Source: Haliclona indistincta (Eukaryota > Porifera > Demospongiae > Haplosclerida > Chalinidae). From it: 64,000 nt of DNA. Shown in pieces: positions 45,680 through 57,900 of this stretch. The notes under the pieces are model-generated. The model was not told the origin of the DNA. It did not search any database and saw nothing but the letters and a program-made list of their open reading frames with translations. Positions within the stretch are counted from its first letter, which is position 1; the number at the start of each line of letters is the position of its first letter. The DNA is taken from contig OZ024784.1 of NCBI GenBank assembly GCA_964017065.1, positions 17,341,152 to 17,405,151 of the forward strand, given 5' to 3'. A program made the translations under genes and the position numbers.

Positions 45680-46095
45680 GGCATTGGTATTTGTTTGTAC
45701 AGAACTGCGTGCATCCGCTCTAGTCAAGAGAAACCGCTCAACATTGCCAGGTATGAATGCATGTCAATGCTACATTTGGTTCATTCTCAATCAGGATCTT
45801 TGGTGGCAACATTAACACAACAGTCACTTGTAAAATTGAAGCCTAAATTATAATTTCCTTTTATTATACATGTAAATAGCTAGTCTCCTATTTGTTTACT
45901 GGTGTTAAAATAACATAGTAGATGAGTCCTATAGTTTAGCTCTGACCAGTGATTACTGCATGGCGGTAGCTACCAGAGTTCCTGCTTTATTATAGATGCT
46001 GAGGAATTAAAATAATAATTATTTGTTGCTTGGGCAATCGGTTTCCCTTACCATAATATGTTCAATGGACAGCCATGAGCTGATCGTACACACTC
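45680..46095. pseudogene. Chimeric duplicate of the convergent 3' ends of thioesterases 2 and 3
   Basis: The block matches 34560-34985 in order and orientation. First, the last exons of copy 2 on the plus strand (CIRSSQ-type ASALVKRNRSTLPG frame, final exon ending KLKPKL), then the last exon and intron of copy 3 on the minus strand. It breaks off at CACTC near 46095, where LINE sequence starts. It has no start, no N-terminal domain and no second hotdog core, so it is a non-functional segment. Its PKL ending preserves a PTS1-like terminus that copy 2 has lost. Confidence 0.8.
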
Positions 46096-46900
46096 AGACA
46101 AGCAAACTGCACTCAGCTAGTCCGTCTGTACAAATACCCATGGCTAGAAAATAAAGCTACATGCTAAAGTCATGAATATCATTAATGCCCTCCCAATTTC
46201 ATCTCGGATGTATGATGAGACACTCCGTATTGCTGTGGGCCTCCGTCTGGGTACTCCCATCTGTAGCCCCCATTCCTGTCGCCACTGCAATGTTCTAGTT
46301 AATCCTCTAGGCAGGCATGGTCTCAGCTGCAGGTGGAGTGAAGGCAGGCATCCAAGACATTCTGTTTTAAATGACATTGTTTGCAGAGCCCTTTCCTCTG
46401 CCCATGTTCCAGCTCTTTTGGAGCCTACTGGCCTGTCTCGTAGTGATGGAAAGCGTCCTGATGGAGTTACAATTGCTCCCTGGTCATCTGGAAAACCTCT
46501 GGTGTGGGATGCTACCTGTCCTGACACCTTTGCTCAGTCTCACAGGAGGCTTGCTGTTCACTCTGCTGGCGGGATTGCAGCCAAAGCTGAGGACCTCAAG
46601 AGAGTGAAATGTGCAGATCTGTTCAGTTCCCACATTTTTGTTCCCATTGCTATTGAAACCTCGGGTGTTTTCGGGTCCAAGACTCTCTCTTTTGTTAAAT
46701 CTCTTGGTAAAAGACTCTATCGACATTCTGGTGATCCCAAATCAACATCTTATCTGATCCAACGCCTCTCAATTGCAATCCAAAGGGGCAATGCCATCTC
46801 CATCCGTGGCACCTTTGTTTCGCCGATCTTGTCTTAACTTTTCTATTTATTGTATCATTTGCTTTGTATAAATTACCATTCTTGAAATATCTCTAAAAAA
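46096..46900 (+). mobile_element. 5'-truncated LINE, C-terminal part of ORF2
   Basis: An open frame at 46172-46837 encodes the C-terminal region found in a group of invertebrate non-LTR retrotransposons: a Cys/His cluster (CSPHSCRHCNVLVNPLGRHG, LSCRW), then RSDGKRPDGVTIAPW and GKPLVWDATCPDTFAQSH. The RPDG...VWDAT spacing resembles a PD-(D/E)XK nuclease-like core. The frame is intact for about 220 residues. The reverse transcriptase itself is missing. It separates the thioesterase fragment from thioesterase 7. Confidence 0.75.
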
Positions 46901-46953
46901 ATCATTAATAGTAACCCGCCACCTAAATGTTAACTACATTGTAAGTGTTGTAG

Positions 46954-48722
46954 TCAAAGCTTTGCTCTAATTAATGATTGCTGCATGACAGTTGCTACTA
47001 GTGCTCCTGCTTCATTGTAGATGCTGAGTAAAAATAAGAATAAAATTATAATGCATAATATTATGTATCTGACCGTGAGATATTCAGTGACCTGCCATGA
47101 GCTGATCGCACACACTCATATGCAAACAAGTGCCACTGGTTGAAATCCACATTCTCATGGAACCAGATACTGTGATCCAGTGATGTGCCTAATAAATTAT
47201 CTTTCTTATCTTGATACTTCATAAAAATAGGCCAAAGCATAAGATCACTTGCAAAAGCCATAGCTATCCTGTGAATGTTCTGTGAGTCAGATGGCAGTGT
47301 GTCCGTTGCCTTCAACCATGAGTACAGTCTGAAAAAATCACAGTTAATACAGTACCATAATTGCTTCATAATGCTCACTTTGCTACATTTAAAGCATCTG
47401 ATTTATTTAAAGCAATTATTTTGTCGATTGGAATATTTAAAGGCAATTTTGGATAAACATCAGCGAATTTTGTCAGGTCTGATGGAGGAATTGACTGTAC
47501 TTCTGGCATAGGGCAGTCAGTGTGGGTCAATCCAAGATCACTCTTCTCCTCTGCAGAGAATGATACTAAACAGCTAAACACTGTCTTCTTGCCCTGAGTG
47601 GCTGTGACTCCTCTAGTGGAGATAGTGCGACCATCCTTCAGTCTGGTTACATGATACACAACATCCAAGTTACTGTTTGGAGCGCTAATGAAGTAGCAAT
47701 GTAATGATTGAACGAGGAACTTGGGATCCTGCACAGTCTTGACAGCAGCAGAGAGTGCATGAGCTACTAGTGCACCACCAAATGTTATTTTGTAGCGAAA
47801 AATTTGTAAGTCATGCCCAACAAAACGATCGTGACCAATACCTAATAGATGTTATTGAGATGTTAGATGATGTTAAAGCCAGTGAAAACCATAGATATAT
47901 CAAAGGAAACTGCTCACGTGAGCGTATTGCCTCAATACATTTGCCGTGAAACACTCCACGTTGTCGCGTTTAACACCTCGAAGTTGCGAAAATTCTTACG
48001 GGTAATACAAAGTCATTGGAGAAAAGTGACAAGAAAGGTCATCAAGGATCTAGAACGAAGAAACAGAGAAGCTCACGATACAGTAAAGGTAGCAAAGAAT
48101 TGCCTGAGGGTGTTGCGCACTCGGTCTTAGGATCAGTTTGTAACTATTCATTGCAAAACATGCCAAACAGGCGGTATCAGCTACTTCGTGGCATCCAAAT
48201 GATGGTGGTTGCTGCTACAAAATGCTGCACTGCAGCTCGACGGCCTGCTCTACGTGCGAGTAAGACATCTATTCCAGTAAGGCCAACTTTACGCTACAGG
48301 TTACCAATTATGATTTCATGAATGCAGGCAAGGCTGAAGAGATACAGTCCCAAATTCTATGGTAGGAGTGCTGTCATTGCACAAGGCGAAATTGCATAGT
48401 CTTAGATGGCAGTTGCAATTATAAAATAGCATAAAAGACTTAAGAATTTTGATGGGCAGAATCTGTACTATTATAATCTTGTTTGAACACTTTGAACAAC
48501 AGCCTTCACTAGCTGCGCTGCAGATCCACCATGACCTCTCATGCTTCTAAATAACGCGCACGTCTACGGACAACTGCGCGGAACTGATCGCTCGTCACAG
48601 TCAAGGTCAAGGCGATAATTGGATAGTTTCCTGTCCTGTTCTTTGGTAAATCTATGTGAAAACTTACTTTCAACCTGTATAGACCGTTTGATGGATCGCT
48701 CCACGGATCTGGACTGTTCCAT
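46954..48722 (-). CDS. ACOT8: ACOT8/TesB-like acyl-CoA thioesterase, copy 7 (intron insertion)
   Basis: Minus strand from ATG 48722 (MEQSRSVERSIKRSIQVES) to TGA 46954, ending IRAKL (PTS1). Exon 2 is intact: GIGHDRFVGHDLQIFRYKIT, FGGALVAHALSAAVKTVQDP, LHCYFISAPNSNLDVVYHVT. The C-terminal half carries GTSLDHSIWFHENVDFNQW. It is the closest relative of copy 4 but lacks that copy's frameshift and linker expansion, so it may be the functional form of that lineage. Intron 1 holds a 767-bp insertion (47890-48656) that leaves both splice sites in place. Confidence 0.82.
47890..48656. mobile_element. 767-bp insertion with short inverted ends and target duplication
   Basis: The ends CATAGAT / ATCTATG are inverted copies. 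TGAAAAC (7 bp; an 8-bp GTGAAAAC reading is also possible) flanks both sides (47883-47889, 48657-48663), and the intron of copy 4 shows the single uninterrupted site. The interior has short plus-strand frames rich in Lys/Arg (KVTRKVIKDLERRNREAHDT) with stops; no known transposase was recognised. It is probably a non-autonomous DNA transposon with captured or decayed coding sequence. Confidence 0.75.
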
Positions 48723-48860
48723 TTTAATTTTTAAGGGGGCGTCCTACATCCTACCGAGAATAAAATAATTATGCATGATTATAATTTTAAATTATGCATT
48801 ATTATAATTTTAACTAAAGAATGTCACACTCTAGTCTTAGAACAAACACTATTATTGTCT

Positions 48861-51609
48861 CTACTTGAACATTTTGTCAAGGGAAATATCTTTTTGTCGA
48901 ACAGGAGATTTGAAATACTTCATCACCACAATCACCACTGAAACAGACACTATCATAAGAATCACAACAATGAACACTATGCCAAGAACTATCAAGACCA
49001 CCATCAGACTCACTTCTCTCATTCCAACCTAGAAAAATGACATTACTATAACCGCAAGTAACAATTGTCTCTCTCACTCACTGTTCTACTATCATTTGTT
49101 GTTTGAGGAGTGGAAAAGTCTTTAATAGTTGAATCAGTGGTAGAAATAGTTGATTCATAAATTGTTACAATGGTTAAAGAGGATTTGACGTCAGAAGTTG
49201 ATGGATTGACGAGTGGTGTTGTAAAAGTTGTTGACGAAGCTGTAGAAGAGTAGTTGTAAACACTAGTCATTGAACTTGCAGGAAGTGAAGTGTTGACAGC
49301 AGATACTACAGAGTTGATAACAGCTACCGTAGAAGTGGATGAAATTGTATGGAAAGATGATTCAGCAGCCACTACTGCAGAAGTTGGTAGAATAGCAATA
49401 GAAGCATTAATCGTGGAATATAGTGCAGATGTGGTTGGTAATGGAGAGGAAGAGAGAGTGACTGTGATTGCAACAGCTCTTGGTGATGGGGAATTACTGC
49501 CAGTGAGTTGAAAGAAACTAGATGAACTGGATACATCACAAACAATTGGATTTGAATCACCACCATTTGTGAGTGACAAACTATAGCTAAAAACACAAAA
49601 TATTGATAAAAATCATACTATGTCGATTCACTTACTTGTCGCCTCCTGCTTGATTTATATTGCTGATCTCTACAAAATGTATATCATCCACTACCAGTTG
49701 GTCAATATGAAGGTACCAATAGTTCTGGTTACTAGTGAAGCTGTCTTGTCTCCAAGCCACTTCTAGGAAGTCTTCGTCATCAATGCATTGACTAACCTTA
49801 GTGAGCCGGTTATGTACTGGTGACATAATGGGTACATCTACACCATCAATGTTATATAGCATGCTTTCACGAGTGAACTGACTCCAGTTGTCATGTGCCA
49901 GAGGAGCAAAGTAAGCCAATGGAGTGTTTGATACAGTCATCACAACTCCCTTTGGAGTGTTGTCTTGCTCATTGCAGGGAGTTGGATATTGAAACTGAGT
50001 CATTACTAACTGAAATGTCATCATTCTGAAGGAAAGAAACAGTGACTTGGAACAGAGTTATGATAATAAAGTGTACTTACAGCAATTTCTGGTCATCACT
50101 GCATTTGGTTGAGTTCATTATTGTTGGTATAGTAGCTGGAGGTGGCTTCACTGCCTTTACTATTCGCAAGTCAAGAAGAGGACTGCTGGAAAAGCGAACA
50201 TTCCTTAAATCACTTGTGTTAGTGGTTCTGTTGACTTCAACAAAGTAAAGACAAGGATATGAATCAAGACAAAACATGGACTGATTAGAGACTTGAACTT
50301 GAACAAGATCCCAGTCATTAATTGTCCTGCAAATGAAATAATTGAGGTAATCACCAGCCTCATACAGAGCATACCAGCATATGACTCACTGTTGGTCATT
50401 GAAATCTTCATCTAATACATTTCTCACACATTGATTCCAATTGAGTGAAACAGCAGTACTGTCTAAGGATACTGTGTCACAGTCACCTCTATGGCTAGGA
50501 GTTTGTGTGTGTTGTTCCCATCTTATTCTCACAACTCTGTTGACTATTAAAGAACTTGATACATTATACATCTGCAATCCAATGGCTTCATTAAATGTTC
50601 CTGGTATTTAATAAAAGTAACATTGTTATCATAACTGAGAGATACTCGTCCACCATCAATAAAATGAAGTTGTGGCACTCTTCTGCCACGATCATTGCCT
50701 CTGTTTTGCTTATTGTAATAAAAGTTTAGATACGCAGTGGAAATTGATGAATCTGCTCTTAACAAAATCCCCTCATTCGCATTACATAAACTTCGGCAAC
50801 TTGGACCAATGTTTAAATCCAGAATCAAAGAAAAATCTATTTCAACATGCCTGTAGTAATAAAAAGTCATGGTGTCATAATGTTATAAATAAACTTACGC
50901 ATTGTTTTGTTGTAATGGTGATAAGGCTGCTGTGTTTCAGGACATGTTCCAAATACACCATCATAGGCTACTGCTAGATTAGTGGTATTATAAGATGACA
51001 AGTGGTTACTGTCACAAACAGCTATTTGTGTGTTACTATTGTCAGTAACAGTGACTACACGTGACAAAAATCTTGAAACTTTATCATCTGCAGCACACAG
51101 CAATGGTTGGCTATTTCCACACCAAAAGTCTCCATTTCCCCATGCTGTAAGTACTGACCCAAATGGCTGTGTAATCTTTGTTAGTGAAACACAGTGGCAG
51201 GATGAAGCTGGTGTCATTTCTACTCGAAACTGGTACTTAGTTCCAGGAGTGGGTTGGTTTGTGATGAGTGACTGATCTTGACTGCAGTTGCCTGTCAATA
51301 CATTATAAAACAGAAAGCTTTATAACACACGATCAGTTCTTCTTACCAGTGTAGTACTGGACAAGTGACCATTCTGTAAATTCCTGTGGAATATTATCAT
51401 CTCCATCAATACTAGACCTCAGAGAGAATTCAACCATTGGCAATGGGCCTGAACATGCTCCATTAGTAACATGAGCAAAATTGTACCTTCATCAAAAAAG
51501 CATTGTATAATATTTAGTCTATAAATGTTATATACACTTACTGATTTGGCTGAGCCTTGACTATAAAACTCATAGCAATATAGAAAAGTACTAAGACTAA
51601 CATAGACAT
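48861..51609 (-). CDS. Type I membrane protein with mucin-like stalk, copy 2 (frameshifted, short tail)
   Basis: Minus strand from ATG 51609 (signal peptide MSMLVLVLFYIAMSFIVKA) to TAG 48861. The ectodomain is highly similar to copy 1 (GNCSQDQSLI; SSCHCVSLT; FWCGNSQPLLCAA; NCRSLCNANEG changed to SCRSLCNANEG). Near 50606 one base is missing relative to copy 1, so FIKVPGTFNEAIG becomes FIKYQEHLMKPLD and runs to a stop. Beyond that point the original frame continues undamaged to the end. The Ser/Thr stalk is shorter, and the membrane helix (MVVLIVLGIVFIVVILMIVS) is followed by only about 20 residues ending DKMFK, so the long acidic tail of copy 1 is missing. It is either a recent pseudogene or an intact gene with a base-call error. 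Confidence 0.7.
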
Positions 51610-51994
51610 GACTCCTCAGGTTTAACAATTTTTCTGATTTTTAACACACTAACACACATGAATATTGAACAGGGGAAGTGGTGGTAGAGTATACCACCAC
51701 TTCCCCTGTTCAATATTCATGTGTGAACATAAGTAAACACTGAGTAACCACAAAATACGATAGAAATCAGGAGTAACCGCAATCACGCCGCAATTTATTA
51801 AAATAGAGGTATAGATGAAAGAGACCATCAATAAATAATATTTAGTAATACAGTGAATATTTTGTAAAAAGATAGTGTACTATCATGCAAAAATAAGTAG
51901 ACTACAGCTAGTGTAGTGAATGTCTCATCCAGTGTCTAGTGTACGTGCATCAACTATAAAATACGCATAGTTAGAGTAGTGTACTTGTGAAGAG
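51610..51994. other. Intergenic spacer with palindromic element
   Basis: No gene. It holds the 73-bp foldback sequence at 51653-51725 and otherwise AT-rich sequence between the start of the membrane-protein gene and the stop of the NO VEIN-like gene. Confidence 0.6.
51653..51725. repeat. 73-bp palindrome (mini foldback element)
   Basis: The arms 51653-51686 (CACACATGAATATTGAACAG...) and 51692-51725 are perfect inverses of 34 bp with a 5-nt loop (GAGTA). It has the same design as the 67-bp palindrome at 39903, but the sequence is unrelated. Only AA flanks both sides, so no target duplication is proven. Confidence 0.85.
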
Positions 51995-54900
51995 TTACAA
52001 TGTTAGAAACAGTCTAGCTGCTGGGTTAGTGTCAAGATGTCCGACTAAGTTCTGTAAGTACATCAGATGCATTTCTTTGAGGCTTTTACCAGCATTAAAA
52101 AGACGGTAAAGATAATATCTTTGTCCCTCTTTTTCTGCAAACTTTATTTCTCTCCAGGAGATAGGAATGAGTTCCTTGTCCATGGATGATGTAGCCTTTA
52201 CCTCAACATACCACATTTCTTCTGTCTCAGTTACAACGGTTAGATCATACGGATCACCAGTCTCTGCCACTTTATTTACCCATTGGACTCCAGTAATATT
52301 GATGCCGTTTGGTAGCACTTTGAGATGCTTCAGGTAATTGTATACAAAGCATTCGCCCCAGCGACCAACAGCTTCCTTTGATGTCTGACCACCTTCATTA
52401 GGTAACAACAATTCTCCAGCCAAAGGAACACTGTCATCAATAGCTACTGTCTTCATTAGGTCAGTAATATCCACAGACTGGACATTTCTGAAGTCAGGGG
52501 CATTGTGTAGGAGCCATTGTTTTTCAACACTATGTTCTTTTACTTTGCTCATTGATACTTGATGCAGTGTACTTTCTTTTGGTTCCTTCGCTGATCTAAT
52601 TTGACTTATCTCTGTTTTTTCTCCTGCATCTTCTCGAACCAATGACTCATTCTGCCTTGCTGGTACGCTGGCAGAGTGTCTTTGTTCACTACCCATATTA
52701 GACGTTGGTACGCTGGCAGAGTGCCTTTGTTCACTGCCCATACTAGACGCTTTGGCAAGTGATTTACGCTCTTCATAGGGATGGTTATTGATCTTCCTTT
52801 CTGTTAAAGATTCAATATCATCGAGAGTAATGACATCTCCAGTAGCTTGTTGTTCTTGTGAAAAAGATCGCTTTTCTCTTCTTTTCGAACCTTCCTGAGT
52901 TACTGAGTCATGAACAGCTGCCTTAGGAGGCCATGACGTCAACCTTTCACCACTATCACTTGATTCAACTGGCATATCCTCTTCCTCCTCCTCGCCTTGC
53001 TCTTCATACTGTGATGAATGTCTTGCAACTTCAGTTTTTTCTTCAATCTTGTAAGTTTCTGATTTAGGTGGCTTGACGTTCCATCTTGTTGAATCCTGTG
53101 GTAAATCTTTAAGTGTAAACCTCGCTACAATGTCTGATATTTCCTCCTCTGATCGTGGATCATTATGACAAGATCATTTAAGAAAGGTCGTATTTCTGTG
53201 GATGTGCTAACAATTTCACGAAAGAACATTTTTATCAAGACATCCACCAACGATAGCTTGTTGCTAATCTTACCAGAGGTGTTAGTGACAACATACAATG
53301 CATCATCTTCCAGTGAGCACTGTTTGATTGCTGTAGGCTCTGATACTTTCTCTTTGCCATCAACCTCTATCACATATAAACCCTTCAGTTCTAATGAAGA
53401 CAATATCTGTAGCTTCTCAAGATATGCCACTATTCCTAGAGAATGCTCCAGGCGCTCGTGTTCTTCTGAATGGTGACTAAAGAGGTAGCGTTGTATTAGT
53501 GGGATCATGTGGTATAACATTTCTCTAAGTTCATCCGACTGCCTCACCATACTGCCTGGTGTTACACGAAGAGAATAGCAGTTACTGAGCTGTGGAACGT
53601 TGCATAGTTGAACAAAAGAAGGCAAGCCATGAAGATTCTCTCTATTCTTTAGTGGCCACTGAAGAAAATGCACCTCGTCTGACTGTGAAAAGTGCTTAGC
53701 AACTTCAATTTTATCATTCCAAAACAGACCTCGAAGAGTGACCCATTTCTTACTTTGTGAAGGAAACACACGCAAACTTCTAACTTGGCGTATAAAAAAA
53801 TCAACCAATTGTTGGTCAACAACATGGCCTTCTTCCCTATACATAGTTGTGCTTTGTGAGGAACTACAAACTGTTGAACAAACTACTTCAACAATGCTTC
53901 GAAAATTTTCTAAATCACCAATTTCCGGATTTAGACTATGTGAGGCATTAAACTCCAGCAAATCAATGAGACTTTGAAGTTTGAGATCTTCTTGAACTCC
54001 AAATTTTATGAAGGCTAACCTAATAGGATCATTTGGATAATGATAGTAAAAGCTAAGGACCTGAGGCAAGTGCGAGGGAAGCTCTTCTCCATTATGTTGC
54101 TTATTATACAGTACTGTTGTTCGGTCAGTCCAACATACCTTGTGGACAGAACAAAAGCGACCTTCTACATCTACATCTGTTTTTCTGCTTTTCCGTTGAG
54201 AATTTAATAAGGGAACAAAGATAAGCTCTCCACTCTTAAACGTATCCACAATAGAGCTTGAAGCACCATATTCGCTGCTCTTTCTATACAGACAAAGATA
54301 AACATTCCTCATGTGATTTAGTGAAGTGCAAAATGGTTGTTCCCCTCTCTGCTTGGACCATTCCTGAAGAAATTCAAGAAGACATTCACCACTAACAGAA
54401 ATATTCACGCCAAGAAGTTGTAGAAAATCGGAGTCAGTTATCTTAGCGGCAAGGTAAGGAACATGAGAGTGTAGAAGGTGCCTGTTGACCTCAGAATCTA
54501 GGTAGACTTCAGAGCCTTTGAGAAGAGACCTTGATGTAGATGGTAGCCACGAGAGACTTCGTAAGGAATGACCAAAAGAAGACATCGTTGCACCTAGTTC
54601 ATTTATGTTAGCGCCATCACAGTAGTGGGCTGTCACAAACTGTTTGTAATCATTCCATGACCGATCCAGCATCGTGGCTAGGGTTACCATATTCTGCTGA
54701 GACAGGTTTTTTACTGACTTGACTATCTCATTAAACTCTTTACAGCAATAATCACGGATAGTGTACTTGCCATCTGGAGACCTCTTCCATTCTGACATAT
54801 CTCTCCAGTCACATTCTCCCTATTAAAAATGATGATATATTATTGACATGTTGAAGTTGTGTATAGCTACCTCTTCTTTTGGATTAATGTCAACTCTTTC

Positions 54901-57900
54901 AACTGCTAGTCTTTCTTGAACTCCAAGCTTAGTCAGGAATGTTCTCCAGCTGTGTGCTGACTGACTTAATTTTTTACCAGTTTTTAGATATTCTGGTGAA
55001 ATCACTGTCCAGTGGACATCTGCAAACACATGCACAATTCAGTTATATATTTCTTATAGTTTTATTTCTATATTACCTGGAAATTCTGCTACTAAATCCC
55101 ACTGAGGTTGGTACACTTTACTGAAGTGAACTGGCTCTTTGCTCGGAAGCTTGAGGCCTTTATTAGTGACCAGGTAGAGGGATTCCTTGAGATCAGCCAC
55201 CATTTGATCTTGAGAGACATCTCTCTTGTCAATTGCATTCTTAATGTAAGCCAAGTAACTGATCATCTTTTTATCAGAGTCCTACATGTATATAATGCAA
55301 ACATGCTGAAGTATGCAGTATATAGCTCAAAACGAAATTGTTTACCTTTTTCTTATGATCAGTGAGTCGAGGTATTATGTGATGGTGAATTATTTCTTGT
55401 GGTAGAAGTTCCTTTACTCCTAGCTTAGTGAGCAGTCTAGTCACCAGCACTGGTACAAGTGCTAGCTGACTGTGGCTACTAGCTGATGATGATGAGTGGA
55501 TCAGGTTAGGATCAATCACTTGCAGACTGTTAAACACAGGCGCAAACAAGCCAACTGAATCTATGAGTACACAAGCTTAAATGTCAAAAAACTATAAGTC
55601 AACATGCTTTTGCACATACCTTTATCACTCTCTTGCTTGTGAAAAAACAAAGTTCCATTCTCAAGAGAAACGAGAGATTTGTTAGAAAGTGGAAAAATTG
55701 CAAGCTTTTTCAAGCTATTAGTGGTTGCTGTACTGACATCTCTGGTCTCATCCATTACAGTGCATACACATGCTAACCAGTTCGCCACCCATTGAACAAA
55801 TAATTCGTGTGGATGCTCTTGCTGTGTTTCCTCATACACTGTATCCATATCTTCAAAGCTACCAGCTGTCTCACTCTTCTTTATAAATTTGAATCCTTCT
55901 TCTTTATGCCTACTATAGCTAGCTAGCACTTGTTCGGCCACAGTAACTAAGTGTTGAACAGTAATGCTGCCCATTCCAAGCTGTGTTGTCAGTTTCTCAC
56001 TGATTTCATTATGAAGTCCACAGTTCAGATAGCTCAAACCAAGAATAGAGTGGAGCAATGATTGAGGAATACATGATCTAATGAGCTCATTTGAGACTTT
56101 GAGAAGCTGTGATGGTTGACGCCACTCAACTACAGAACTATCGTTCAGGTCACCTTCACTTATCACATCAATAATAACACTAAATGGGTCATCAATGGCA
56201 GTGTTAGAAGTGGAAAACAAGTCAGTAGGCAAGCAGCGTTTTCCTTGCAGCAAACGGATGATTTGGCCAGATACAGAATTGAAAAAATCATGTACTTCAC
56301 CTTCAAGCGGAACAAACTGCAGAAATAGTTTAACAGCTGCCATAGTGGCTATCTCTGGAAGAGCCTAAATAAAAAAGTTTACTCATTATTTATTGTTAAC
56401 TTAGTGATAGGTAAATCTTGCCTTCATTTTCTCCAATGCCTCTATAAAGAGAGAGGGAATCTCTTCTCTCAACCACTGATTCCAAGCGCTGTCAACATTG
56501 ACATCTTCTCTGGATGAAGGAAGGTCGAAGTCACCTTGAACTACAAACCGAAACCCATAGCTCCTCAGTGGTAAGAATGCAAAAACTTGCTGTGGTTGCA
56601 ATTGCTAGAATAAACAGATACAAATTGTTATAGTGTATGTGCAATAAAAGTTCAGAGAGGGTACTTACCCTAGTGGTGAGGGGCTGTTGGAGGTCATCAG
56701 GAAGTGGGAAAGCCAGAGCTAGTTCAGTTGAATCCACACCAGGTTTATACTGCAAATAAGCATAATGCAAGAAAGTGCATGTTAAAATAACTGACCTGAC
56801 TAGCATTAGTCATCAGTTCTCTAACTACTAGCCAATTATCAGTCCCATCACTATGGCAGAGTTTAGTGATGCCTTGTGTCAAGTCATCTCTTCTCATAAA
56901 TACAGTCCTAGCTGACTCCTGAAAATAATCATAATAAAACACTTAGAAATTCTACTTTCATACATGTATGTACGCACAAATAGTAATAATTATCGTGGTC
57001 GAGAGCGTCGTTTTCCACTGCTAACTGTCGATATTAGTTTTAACACCGCCCATAGCAGTTTTAACACCGCCCATAGCAGTTTTAACACCGTCGATAGCAG
57101 TTTGACATCGTCGATAGCAGTTTAACACCGTCGATAGCAGTTTGACACCGTCGCAGTCGCGGTCTCGCACTAGAAACTACTAAACCCAAGACCTTTAAAA
57201 CCTTCACCTAACAGCGCCCAGTATGGACCTAACAGCGCCCAGTATGGACCTATCGGCGCCCAGTACGGGCCAGTAGTTCGCCTAATGTGCCAGCTAGAAT
57301 AGTACTGGGCGCCGATAGGTCCATACTGGGCGCTGTTAGGTCCATACTGGGCACTGTTAGGCGAAGGTTTTAAAGGTCTTGGGTTTAGTAGTTTCTAGTG
57401 CGAGACCGCGACTGCGACGGTGTCAAACTGCTATCGACGGTGTCAAACTGCTATTGACGGTGTCAAACTGCTATCGACGGTGTCAAACTGCTATCGACGG
57501 TGTTAAAACTGCTATGGGCGGTGATAAAACTGATATCGACAGTCAGCGGCGGCAAACGACCGTCTCGGCCACTATACATAATGAATACCATACTTATCAA
57601 AGAATTCAATAAAAGGCATTCTGGTTTCAAATAACGTGTTTGTATACATAATACATTGCCAATCACTATACGAAGGGGACAGCCTCTTTTATAAGACAGA
57701 AGCCTGCATGATACAAATGTAATTCCTCACCTTGTCTTCAATCACAATGCAACGAAGTCGATTGAGAAAGAGTAACAGAGAAGGATGAATATCCTGGAAT
57801 TTGTTCACCATAACCTTGGACTGAATGCTGGCTGGCTTCAGTGGCAATACAATTCTAGTTGTCCACCTGCAAGGCCATGCAATGTGTTTGGGAATTTTGC

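Noticed and set aside
47867..48321. Possible host gene in the 767-bp insertion
   Set aside because: The two overlapping frames have no start or splice context shared with the thioesterase and lie wholly within the inverted ends, so they belong to the mobile element.
53165..53476. Plus-strand open frame opposite the NO VEIN-like exon
   Set aside because: It is an antisense shadow; the same frame reappears opposite copy 2 (63413-63817) because the sense exon is conserved.
57379..57612. Plus-strand open frame with DGVK repeats
   Set aside because: The reading frame is produced by the subrepeat array of the foldback element and mirrors a non-coding arm.
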